12,232 nt of DNA from Candidatus Saccharimonadota bacterium (lineage in GTDB: Bacteria; Patescibacteriota; Saccharimonadia; Saccharimonadales; Saccharimonadaceae), in the NCBI GenBank assembly GCA_002861585.1, contig PJQJ01000020.1, positions 9,439 to 21,670 on the forward strand. Reading direction: 5' to 3'. Below the pieces are notes generated by a model. It did no database searches, had not been told where the DNA came from, and saw only the letters and a list, made by a program, of their open reading frames with translations. Every line of letters starts with the position of its first letter. Within the stretch, counting starts at the first letter, position 1. Of this stretch, positions 6,911-12,061 are shown one piece after another. Made by a program: the position numbers and the translations under genes.

Positions 6911-8020
6911 ATGGCACGGATTGCGATTGACGCTCGAATTATTTACACAACCACTGGACGCTATATTGAGAATTTAATCCGTAATCTCGCTGAAATCGAT
7001 ACGGTTAACGAATACATTGTCCTGCTCGATCCAAAGGATATAGATCGCTTCGATGTGCCCAATATGCGATTTAGTAAGGTTGCTGCTCCCTATGAACAGT
7101 TTTCATTTGCAGAGCAATTTGGCTTTCGTGGACTGCTTGGACGTATTAATGCCGATTTGGTGCATTTCACTGTTCCGCATCGGCCTGTGCTTTATTTTGG
7201 CAAGCAGGTAACGACAGTTCATGATCTAACACTACTTAAAACATATAACTCTGATAAGAACTGGTTAATTTTCCACGCCAAGCAATTTGTTGGGCGGTTC
7301 GTTTTTTGGAGCATTGCCCGGACGTCTAATCGTATCATTACTCCGACTGAATTCGTAAAAAAGGATTACCAGCTCTTTGCACACATAAAGAGCGATAAGA
7401 TTACCGTGACCTATGAAGGAGCTGCCGAAACACTCGCCTCACAGGAGCCGATTGATTACCTTGTCGGCAAACAGTTCCTCTTATGTGTTGGTAATCAGAG
7501 CGATTATAAAAATATTCGTCGATTAATGCAGGCTCATCAGGAACTTCGTAAGGTTAATCCTGAATTATTGCTGGTATGCGCTGGAAAACTGTCTGGGAAA
7601 AATGGCGTTACACTGGTGCGTAATAAGCAGTGGGCGGGTGAGCAGGGATACGAGGGGATTATCTATACCGATTTTGTGAGTGATGAGCAGCTATCGTGGC
7701 TGTATCGTCATTGTGCGACATATGTATTCCCATCGTTGATGGAGGGCTTTGGCCTCCCCGGACTCGAGGCTATGGCGTGTGGCGCGCCAGTTGCCAGCAG
7801 TAACGCAACCTGTCTTCCAGAGGTATACGGTGATGCGGCTCACTATTTTAATCCGCTTGATACTAACGACATGGTTCGCGCGATCTCAGACATCTTAGAC
7901 AATGAACACCTCCGAAATGGTCTGATCGCTAAAGGTTTTTCGCGTGTTGGACAGTTTTCCTGGCAACGCATGACCCAGCAAACATTGGATGTTTACCAAC
8001 AAGTACTGGCTGAAAAATAA
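6911..8020 (+). CDS. GT4 family glycosyltransferase
   Basis: This 369-residue GT-B enzyme is of normal GT4 length. The N-terminal domain starts MARIAIDARIIYTTTGRYIE, with the D-A-R start and a TGRY turn in place of the usual GIGRY. VHDLTLLK (103-110) and ITPTEFVKKDY (143-153) belong to the acceptor domain. The donor domain begins near FLLCVGNQSDYKNI (189-202) and holds an intact E-x7-E motif, E278 to E286, in EGFGLPGLEAMACGAPV, followed by CLPEVYGDAA (301-310). The sequence resembles mannosyl- and rhamnosyl-transferases of surface-glycan loci; the sugar is not certain. It is the second gene of a two-gene operon, 3 bases after the cupin stop and with no visible SD, so probably coupled. It is convergent with jag across a shared hairpin. 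Confidence 0.9.
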   Translation: MARIAIDARIIYTTTGRYIENLIRNLAEIDTVNEYIVLLDPKDIDRFDVPNMRFSKVAAPYEQFSFAEQFGFRGLLGRINADLVHFTVPHRPVLYFGKQVTTVHDLTLLKTYNSDKNWLIFHAKQFVGRFVFWSIARTSNRIITPTEFVKKDYQLFAHIKSDKITVTYEGAAETLASQEPIDYLVGKQFLLCVGNQSDYKNIRRLMQAHQELRKVNPELLLVCAGKLSGKNGVTLVRNKQWAGEQGYEGIIYTDFVSDEQLSWLYRHCATYVFPSLMEGFGLPGLEAMACGAPVASSNATCLPEVYGDAAHYFNPLDTNDMVRAISDILDNEHLRNGLIAKGFSRVGQFSWQRMTQQTLDVYQQVLAEK

Positions 8021-8045
8021 ATCCCCTACTCATTGGTAGGGGATT
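8020..8045 (-). terminator. Hairpin terminator between convergent genes, overlapping the end of jag
   Basis: A perfect 10-bp inverted repeat (AATCCCCTAC at 8020-8029 and GTAGGGGATT at 8036-8045) has a 6-base loop. On the minus strand it is followed by TATTTTTC, a good terminator tail for the rpmH-jag direction. On the plus strand the tail is only ATTCTTTGG, so termination there is likely weaker. The left arm contains the jag stop codon and the right arm its last sense codons. Confidence 0.75.
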
Positions 8046-8508
8046 CTTTGGCGGTAGGGGAGATAACAACATGGCGATCCCTCCCCTCCCCTTCAGATGA
8101 TGTGGAAAGGTTTGCAAATTCTCCAATAGTATGGTGTACAACTCTTCTGTCAACAGCACTCATAGGACGAAGTGCTTTTGCTTCTCCACTCTGCGTCACC
8201 TCCTCAGCCCATCCCCTCACCTGCTCAGCAAGGCGCTCAGCACGCTGCCGCTTGTAATCAGCGACATCTATATTAACGCGAGTTAACTCTGCCTGCTGGT
8301 TTCGAAGAGCCATGGATACAAGCAGCTGTAGTGATTTAAGCGTATCGCCTCGCTGGCCAATTAAAAAGCCATTGAGGTGTGATGATGGAATACTTAGCTC
8401 AATAACATCGTCGCTCAGGGTAGCAGTAATATCGGTATTAAGACCAAAGAAAGAGATGATATCCTCTAGGTTCTTTTTTGCGTATGCGATTGATGCCTCT
8501 TTGTCCAT
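8026..8508 (-). CDS. jag: Jag/KhpB-type RNA-binding protein (KH and R3H domains)
   Basis: This 160-residue cytoplasmic RNA-binding protein belongs to the Jag (KhpB, SpoIIIJ-associated) family. Residues about 30-85 form a KH domain with the loop IGQRG (50-54, G-x-x-G) and the following TLKSLQLLVSMALRNQ helix. Residues about 90-150 form an R3H domain with the R-x3-H pattern in DRRVVHH (120-126) and the closing RDRHVVISP. The N-terminal Jag_N domain of longer family members is absent; only about 28 residues precede the KH domain. The gene follows yidC by 6 bases, as in many bacteria, with GGAG 10 bases before the ATG. In firmicutes the protein takes part in control of cell elongation and division through RNA binding; the role here is by family. 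The last five sense codons lie in the terminator hairpin. Confidence 0.92.
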   Translation of the reverse strand: MDKEASIAYAKKNLEDIISFFGLNTDITATLSDDVIELSIPSSHLNGFLIGQRGDTLKSLQLLVSMALRNQQAELTRVNIDVADYKRQRAERLAEQVRGWAEEVTQSGEAKALRPMSAVDRRVVHHTIGEFANLSTSSEGEGRDRHVVISPTAKESPTNE

Positions 8509-8514
8509 GTCTGT

Positions 8515-9507
8515 TTATCTCCGTTTACGCTTCTTCTGGGTCTGCTTCTTCTTAACAATCACGACCGGTTGCGATTCAGCTTCAACACTCTGTTGCACTA
8601 TTTCGGCAACCTCGGCCTTCTTAGCGCGAGTTTCGGCTTTTTGCCCTTTAGTAGCGGAGGCCTTCTTAGCCTTAGAAGAGCCAGACACCTCGCTCATCTC
8701 TTGCTCATCCTCTTTCAGCAGTAGGTGCTGCTGAATAACAGCAACGAGACTTGATACAACAGTATAGAGCACCAGTGCACCTGGCAAGTAGAGCATAACA
8801 ACCAGCGTAATAAGCGGCAGTATGGTAATCATATTATGGCTGATAACAGTACTGATCTCGGTCTGATCAACATCCTTGCCTTCGGCTTGTTCCTTTAGGA
8901 TATCCCTCAGTCGTCTTCCATCTTCAGGTTTTGGCGTAATTTGACGGGACTGGATGTACTGTAAAATTGCCGCTACGATCGAGAGCAGAACAAGTGGAAT
9001 AATCACCGCGTTCTGCGCCAGTGCACGCTCTGCAAGATTGATAACATTCAGGAGTGTTTCGTTAAAACCGGCTGGGTTAGCAATCAGTGCCCTTACAGCC
9101 GCTAAACTTTCGACTGGCTGATACGTAAACTGAGCAATTTTGTCGCGCTCTGAGGTAACGATTGTAATAACCCGAAAGAGCGCAATATAGATAGGCAGCT
9201 GCACAAACAGAAGACCCAGTGATCCAAAGGGACTGACACCCTTTTCGCGGTACAGTTCAAGCTGCATCTGGGCCTGCAGCTGCTTATTACCCTTCGCTCG
9301 CTCCTTAATGCGCTTAAGCTCCGGTGCAAGGTCACGAATTAATTTAGTATGGTGAAGCTGCTTGCGAATGAGCGGCCACATAAGGAGGCGCACCAAAATC
9401 GTGAATATAATAACAGCAATACCAAAGTCACTACCAGGCAGTAGCCCATAGATCAGCATTAGTACATTAAAGATCGGCTGAACGATCAAAATATCAAATA
9501 AACTCAT
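8515..9507 (-). CDS. yidC: Membrane protein insertase YidC/OxaI
   Basis: This 330-residue insertase integrates and folds membrane proteins, with or beside the Sec translocon. It is the short form: the large periplasmic domain of proteobacterial YidC is missing, and no lipobox cysteine is present, unlike SpoIIIJ. The first core helix, DFGIAVIIFTILVRLLMWPL (27-46), contains the groove arginine R40. Residues 47-90 form the cytoplasmic charged hairpin (QLHHTKLIRDLAPELKRIKE). Further membrane helices lie near 95-118, 167-186 and 225-262. A tail of about 65 residues (266-330), rich in Lys, Ala and Glu, ends KKKQTQKKRKRR and should contact the ribosome. The segment between helices at 120-165 is extracellular. 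It sits between rnpA (32 bases) and jag (6 bases), the usual order but without yidD. An extended -10 box lies directly upstream of the ATG. Confidence 0.95.
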   Translation of the reverse strand: MSLFDILIVQPIFNVLMLIYGLLPGSDFGIAVIIFTILVRLLMWPLIRKQLHHTKLIRDLAPELKRIKERAKGNKQLQAQMQLELYREKGVSPFGSLGLLFVQLPIYIALFRVITIVTSERDKIAQFTYQPVESLAAVRALIANPAGFNETLLNVINLAERALAQNAVIIPLVLLSIVAAILQYIQSRQITPKPEDGRRLRDILKEQAEGKDVDQTEISTVISHNMITILPLITLVVMLYLPGALVLYTVVSSLVAVIQQHLLLKEDEQEMSEVSGSSKAKKASATKGQKAETRAKKAEVAEIVQQSVEAESQPVVIVKKKQTQKKRKRR

Positions 9508-9517
9508 ATCTTTAACA

Positions 9518-9526
9518 ATAATATCA
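9518..9526 (-). promoter_or_regulatory. Extended -10 box upstream of yidC
   Basis: The minus strand reads TGA-TATTAT (-10 at 9518-9523, TGn at 9524-9526) in the 32-base rnpA-yidC gap. There is no good -35. The start point would be near 9511, only a few bases before the yidC ATG at 9507, which itself lacks a clear SD. This is weak evidence on its own, since the gap is AT-rich. Confidence 0.35.
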
Positions 9527-9539
9527 CGGGCTTGGCTAG

Positions 9540-9896
9540 TTAATCAGCTTTTTTGACCAGCCCGGCTTCGTTCAGTAGTTGCAAGACGACCGCTTCGAGT
9601 TCTTCGTGCGGTATAACCATTGTTGCACCGTCGAAGACAATAATTGCAATATCATACGGTTGCTCCAGATCATTCCAGTGGCGTCTGACGATTTCGTAGA
9701 TACGTCGTCGAATGCGGTTGCGTTTGGTCGCAGCTTTAAAGACTTTTTTAGCAACAACAATCGTTACCCGTGAGTGTACACGTGAAGGGTTTTTGCGGTA
9801 ACGCAGTGTTACCGCGCGTTGACGAACTGTATCACCATGCTGGTAGAGTCGTCGAACGCTGCCATGGCCATGAAATCGGTAGCGATGCTCTAACAT
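9540..9896 (-). CDS. rnpA: Ribonuclease P protein component
   Basis: This 118-residue basic protein subunit of RNase P assists the catalytic RNA in trimming tRNA 5' leaders. The N-terminus MLEHRYRFHGHGSVRRLYQHG matches the family start, where a central-cleft phenylalanine (F8 here) and a short basic helix are usual. The RNR motif, ATKRNRIRRRIYEIVRRH (56-73), is intact and followed by the acidic-hydrophobic strand YDIAIIVFDGATM (81-93). Length is normal. It lies between rpmH and yidC as in most bacteria. A perfect terminator hairpin separates it from rpmH, and TATACT sits 17 bases before the ATG, so it may be transcribed both by readthrough and from its own promoter. No SD is visible before the ATG. 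The RNase P RNA gene is not in the window. Confidence 0.94.
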   Translation of the reverse strand: MLEHRYRFHGHGSVRRLYQHGDTVRQRAVTLRYRKNPSRVHSRVTIVVAKKVFKAATKRNRIRRRIYEIVRRHWNDLEQPYDIAIIVFDGATMVIPHEELEAVVLQLLNEAGLVKKAD

Positions 9897-9913
9897 AATA
9901 GTAAGTACTTATG

Positions 9914-9919
9914 AGTATA
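9914..9919 (-). promoter_or_regulatory. Possible -10 box for rnpA-yidC-jag
   Basis: The minus strand reads TATACT (5 of 6 to consensus) just after the rpmH terminator. No clear -35 is visible; TTTGTA at 9936-9941 with a 16-base spacer matches at 3 of 6. The start point would be near 9907, about 11 bases before the rnpA ATG. Confidence 0.4.
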
Positions 9920-9922
9920 ACG

Positions 9923-9953
9923 AAAAAAGTCGTCTTACAAAGACGACTTTTTT
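9923..9953 (-). terminator. Intrinsic terminator after rpmH
   Basis: A perfect 14-bp inverted repeat (arms 9923-9936 and 9940-9953, core GTCGTCTT/AAGACGAC, 3-base loop) has A6 and T6 outer ends. On the minus strand it follows the rpmH stop by 6 bases and ends in TTTTTT, a strong intrinsic terminator or attenuator before rnpA. Its symmetry would let it work on the plus strand as well, though no plus-strand gene ends here. Confidence 0.85.
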
Positions 9954-9959
9954 ACTTCC

Positions 9960-10112
9960 CTACCTCTTTTTAGAAGTACTTGTTAAAGACAGGCGGCCTT
10001 TTAGGCGACGTGCTTTCAGGACAAGTCGTCCAGTCTTGCTCGCCATACGGGCGCGGAAACCATGTACTTTTGCGCGGGAACGCTTTTTTGGTTGAAAGGT
10101 TCGTTTTGGCAT
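9960..10112 (-). CDS. rpmH: 50S ribosomal protein L34
   Basis: The minus-strand frame from the ATG at 10112-10110 to the TAG at 9962-9960 encodes 50 residues beginning MPKRTFQPKKRSRAKVHGFR. The start MPKRT(F/Y)QP, the basic R/K run, HGFRARM and GRLVLKARRLKGR are the full L34 signature. The usual length is about 44-46 residues; here a short LSLTSTSKKR tail extends it. L34 is a small basic protein of the large ribosomal subunit, buried in 23S rRNA. The gene is followed by a strong terminator and preceded by a 65-base leader with a promoter that carries a DnaA box. Its divergence from dnaA is the classic origin arrangement. Confidence 0.97.
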   Translation of the reverse strand: MPKRTFQPKKRSRAKVHGFRARMASKTGRLVLKARRLKGRLSLTSTSKKR

Positions 10113-10183
10113 ATGCTCCCTAACTTACTGCAAATTGCCCCAAAAGACAACTTGGTCTTGTCAAATCTTATTTATCCTGAACT

Positions 10184-10212
10184 AGTATCGCAAACTTTTC
10201 CACATAACTCAA
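10184..10212 (-). promoter_or_regulatory. rpmH promoter with a DnaA box in its spacer
   Basis: The minus strand has TTGAGT (10207-10212, 4 of 6), a 17-base spacer and GATACT (10184-10189) with a TGC extension. The start point would be near 10177, giving a leader of about 65 bases. The DnaA-box-like TTTTCCACA at 10196-10204 (plus strand) lies wholly inside the spacer, so DnaA could compete with RNA polymerase. Confidence 0.55.
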
Positions 10213-10309
10213 GTGTTTATCCACAGATTTACAGGGGTAATTTTAGGCTGTGTATAACTTACCGCTATAAAACAACTGATATTTTGTTCATTCTAGGAGT
10301 TGTGGAAAA
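10196..10309. other. oriC part 1: DnaA boxes in the rpmH-dnaA gap
   Basis: Four 9-mers match the DnaA box TTATNCACA or differ at one position: TTTTCCACA at 10196-10204 (+), perfect TTATCCACA at 10217-10225 (+), perfect TTATACACA at 10249-10257 (-) and TTTTCCACA at 10301-10309 (-). The 290-base gap between rpmH and dnaA holds no convincing gene. It contains these boxes, the two divergent promoters and AT-rich stretches. The boxes probably serve both origin function and control of dnaA and rpmH. Confidence 0.85.
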
Positions 10310-10329
10310 CTCTGGTTCTGTCGTATATT
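10300..10329 (+). promoter_or_regulatory. Candidate dnaA promoter overlapped by a DnaA box
   Basis: TTGTGG (10300-10305, 3 of 6), an 18-base spacer and TATATT (10324-10329, 5 of 6) predict a start near 10336 and a leader of about 67 bases. The DnaA box at 10301-10309 covers the -35, as expected for autorepression. A second -10-like TATAAG at 10382-10387 lies closer to the gene but lacks a -35. Confidence 0.45.
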
Positions 10330-10402
10330 ATGTACTAGAACAAACGAATAACAACTGGCAATTCTTTGGGTTCCATTGGGGTATAAGTGTAAGTGAGGGT
10401 AT

Positions 10403-11788
10403 GTGAATAGTTCTTTGTGGCAAACAGTATTAGGAGAGATAGAGCTCACTGTCTCTCGTGCTAGTTTTGTAACTTGGTTTAAAAATACCGAGTTGCTTGA
10501 GTGTGATGATACGACCGTAACGATCGGCGTGCCAAATATATTTGCGAAGCAGCAGCTCGAAGTGAAGTTTAATAAGCAGATTACTGAAACGCTTCACAAG
10601 AATGGCATAGCCGCTCATCGGGTTACCTACATTATTAACTCTGCCAATAAAAAACGCTCCCCCTCGTCAACATCATCAACAAAGAGTGTTATCGATGCAA
10701 TTGATCCACGCCCTATGGTCGCTGCCAGAGAGACAGCCAGCTCGTCCCCTACCCGAACGACAAGCGGTCCAAGCAATGGTCTGAATCCTCGCTATACCTT
10801 TGATACCTTTATTGTTGGATCCAGTAACGAGCTTGCTTATAGTGCCTGCCAAGCGGTCGCTGTTCATCCGGGCGTAAAGTACAACCCACTCTTTATCTAT
10901 GGCGGGGTTGGCCTAGGAAAGACCCACCTTATTCAAGCGGTCGGTAATGGTGTGATCGCGAATAATCCAGAGTCGCGAATCCTCTATATCAGCTCTGAGA
11001 CATTCGTTAATGAATTTCTTGACTCTATTCGCTTTAAAAAGCAGGGATTTGCCGATCGTTATCGCAATGTTGACGTCCTGATTATTGATGATATGCAATT
11101 TATTGCCGGAAAAGAGAAGACACAGGAAGAGTTCTTCCATACATTTAATGCCCTTCACCAAGCAAATAAACAGATTATTATCAGTTCCGATAAACCACCG
11201 AAATCGATCCCAACCCTTGAAGACCGCCTGCGAAGCCGCTTTGAGTGGGGTATGACAATCGATATCCAGATGCCTGATTTTGAAACGCGCTGCGCCATCC
11301 TACAGACAAAGGCGAACCAGTCACAGATAAACCTCAATCGTGAGACCGTCGAGTATCTTGCCGAAAACGTAAAGACGAATGTTCGTGAACTAGAAGGTGC
11401 GCTTAACCAGCTGCTTGCTTTCTGTGAGATGCGCGGTATCGAACCAAACGCTACGGTAGCCGCTGGATTAATCGGTAACGTCCGTGCAACTCGCCCGCAT
11501 CACATAACGGCTAAACATATTATTCAAAAGACTGCTCAACATTTTCAGGTTGATACGGCTGAAATTCTCAGTCCAAAGCGTGATAAGCACATTGTTGTTC
11601 CACGTCAGATTGCTATGTACCTACTGCGTAGTGAGCTTCATTTGAGCTTTCCAAAGATTGCCCAAGAGCTTGGTCGCAAAGACCACACTACTGCTATTCA
11701 TTCAATTGAAAAGATAGAAAAAGCTCTGAAGCTTGATTACATTATTCGTCAACAAGTAACGGAAATACAGGAAAAACTATATGCGTAA
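10403..11788 (+). CDS. dnaA: Chromosomal replication initiator DnaA
   Basis: This 461-residue protein binds DnaA boxes, opens oriC as an ATP-dependent filament and loads the helicase. Domain I (1-75) has LWQTVLGEIELTVSRASFVTWF. A Ser/Thr-rich linker forms domain II (about 80-128). The AAA+ domain starts at NPRYTFDTFIVGSSNELA (128-145), with Walker A GGVGLGKT (167-174), Walker B VLIIDDMQF (225-233), sensor 1 IIISSD (258-263) and the RLRSRFEWG box VII arginine region (275-283). Domain IV ends with the DNA-binding signature GRKDHTTAIHS (424-434), where K replaces the usual residue in G-x-R/K-D-H-T-T. The start chosen is GTG, with GAGGG only 3 bases before it. The overlapping ATG at 10401 is out of frame and followed at once by TGA. 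TTG at 10415 would remove four residues and is the alternative. Confidence 0.97.
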   Translation: MNSSLWQTVLGEIELTVSRASFVTWFKNTELLECDDTTVTIGVPNIFAKQQLEVKFNKQITETLHKNGIAAHRVTYIINSANKKRSPSSTSSTKSVIDAIDPRPMVAARETASSSPTRTTSGPSNGLNPRYTFDTFIVGSSNELAYSACQAVAVHPGVKYNPLFIYGGVGLGKTHLIQAVGNGVIANNPESRILYISSETFVNEFLDSIRFKKQGFADRYRNVDVLIIDDMQFIAGKEKTQEEFFHTFNALHQANKQIIISSDKPPKSIPTLEDRLRSRFEWGMTIDIQMPDFETRCAILQTKANQSQINLNRETVEYLAENVKTNVRELEGALNQLLAFCEMRGIEPNATVAAGLIGNVRATRPHHITAKHIIQKTAQHFQVDTAEILSPKRDKHIVVPRQIAMYLLRSELHLSFPKIAQELGRKDHTTAIHSIEKIEKALKLDYIIRQQVTEIQEKLYA

Positions 11789-11792
11789 AAAC

Positions 11793-12004
11793 TGTGTACA
11801 ACGTGTGTCTGAAGCAGCGCAAAAGTATGTGGAACAACTACCCCAGATAGTCCGGCTTTATACACAACTAGCACTCAAAGCACCTACCCTGTGTGTAAAA
11901 ACAGCAGAACGTACACAGTTTACCCGTTCTCTATCCGCCGCTTTTACACAGCCCTTTTGGCCTCCTCAACTCCTTACACAAACAGCTTTTACACATAATC
12001 CACA
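11793..12004. other. oriC part 2: DnaA box cluster in the dnaA-dnaN gap
   Basis: Box-like 9-mers are dense here: TTGTACACA 11793-11801 (-), TGTTCCACA 11828-11836 (-), perfect TTATACACA 11858-11866 (+) and TTTTACACA 11892-11900 (-). TTTTACACA recurs at 11942-11950 (+) and 11987-11995 (+), with CCTTACACA at 11972-11980 (+) and TAATCCACA at 11996-12004 (+). The last two touch each other in the same orientation. The 273-base gap has no convincing gene. The plus-strand frame at 11781-12020 is made of box repeats. Confidence 0.87.
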
Positions 12005-12008
12005 TAGC

Positions 12009-12040
12009 CTACTACTATGACTATTACTTTTATATATAAG
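12009..12040 (+). other. Predicted DnaA-trio and AT-rich unwinding element
   Basis: From 12009 the plus strand reads CTA-CTA-CTA-TGA-CTA-TTA in step, then CTT-TTA and TATATAAG. The opposite strand read 3' to 5' is GAT-GAT-GAT-ACT-GAT-AAT-GAA-AAT: a run of triplets with a middle A, broken once. It starts 4 bases after the tandem box pair, and the AT-rich part runs into the dnaN leader. Box pair, then trio, then AT-rich DNA is the arrangement described for the Bacillus subtilis unwinding region. Confidence 0.65.
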
Positions 12041-12047
12041 AAATAAG

Positions 12048-12052
12048 AAGGG
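12048..12052 (+). promoter_or_regulatory. dnaN ribosome binding site
   Basis: AAGGG lies 9 bases before the ATG at 12062 in a purine-rich leader. It supports the start chosen. This is one of the clearer SD sites in the window. Confidence 0.6.
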
Positions 12053-12061
12053 AAAGAAAAG

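Noticed and set aside
10159..10164. A perfect TTGACA -35 on the minus strand upstream of rpmH
   Set aside because: No acceptable -10 lies 16-19 bases downstream; the expected place reads GGGGCA. The upstream TTGAGT/TGC-GATACT pair fits better.
10062..10406. A 114-codon plus-strand open frame before dnaA, ending in an ATGTGA that overlaps the dnaA start
   Set aside because: Its first part is antisense to rpmH and the rest crosses DnaA boxes and both promoters. It resembles no protein that I know. The overlap with the GTG start looks accidental.
11942..11995. Repeated TTTTACACA units considered as a direct-repeat array or CRISPR-like element
   Set aside because: The units are 9 bases, occur in both orientations at uneven spacing, and match DnaA boxes. 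There are no uniform spacers.
11781..12020. A 79-codon plus-strand open frame after dnaA, overlapping its stop
   Set aside because: Its codons are largely made of the DnaA-box repeats (TACACA), it has no RBS of its own, and it runs into the trio. It is origin DNA, not a gene.
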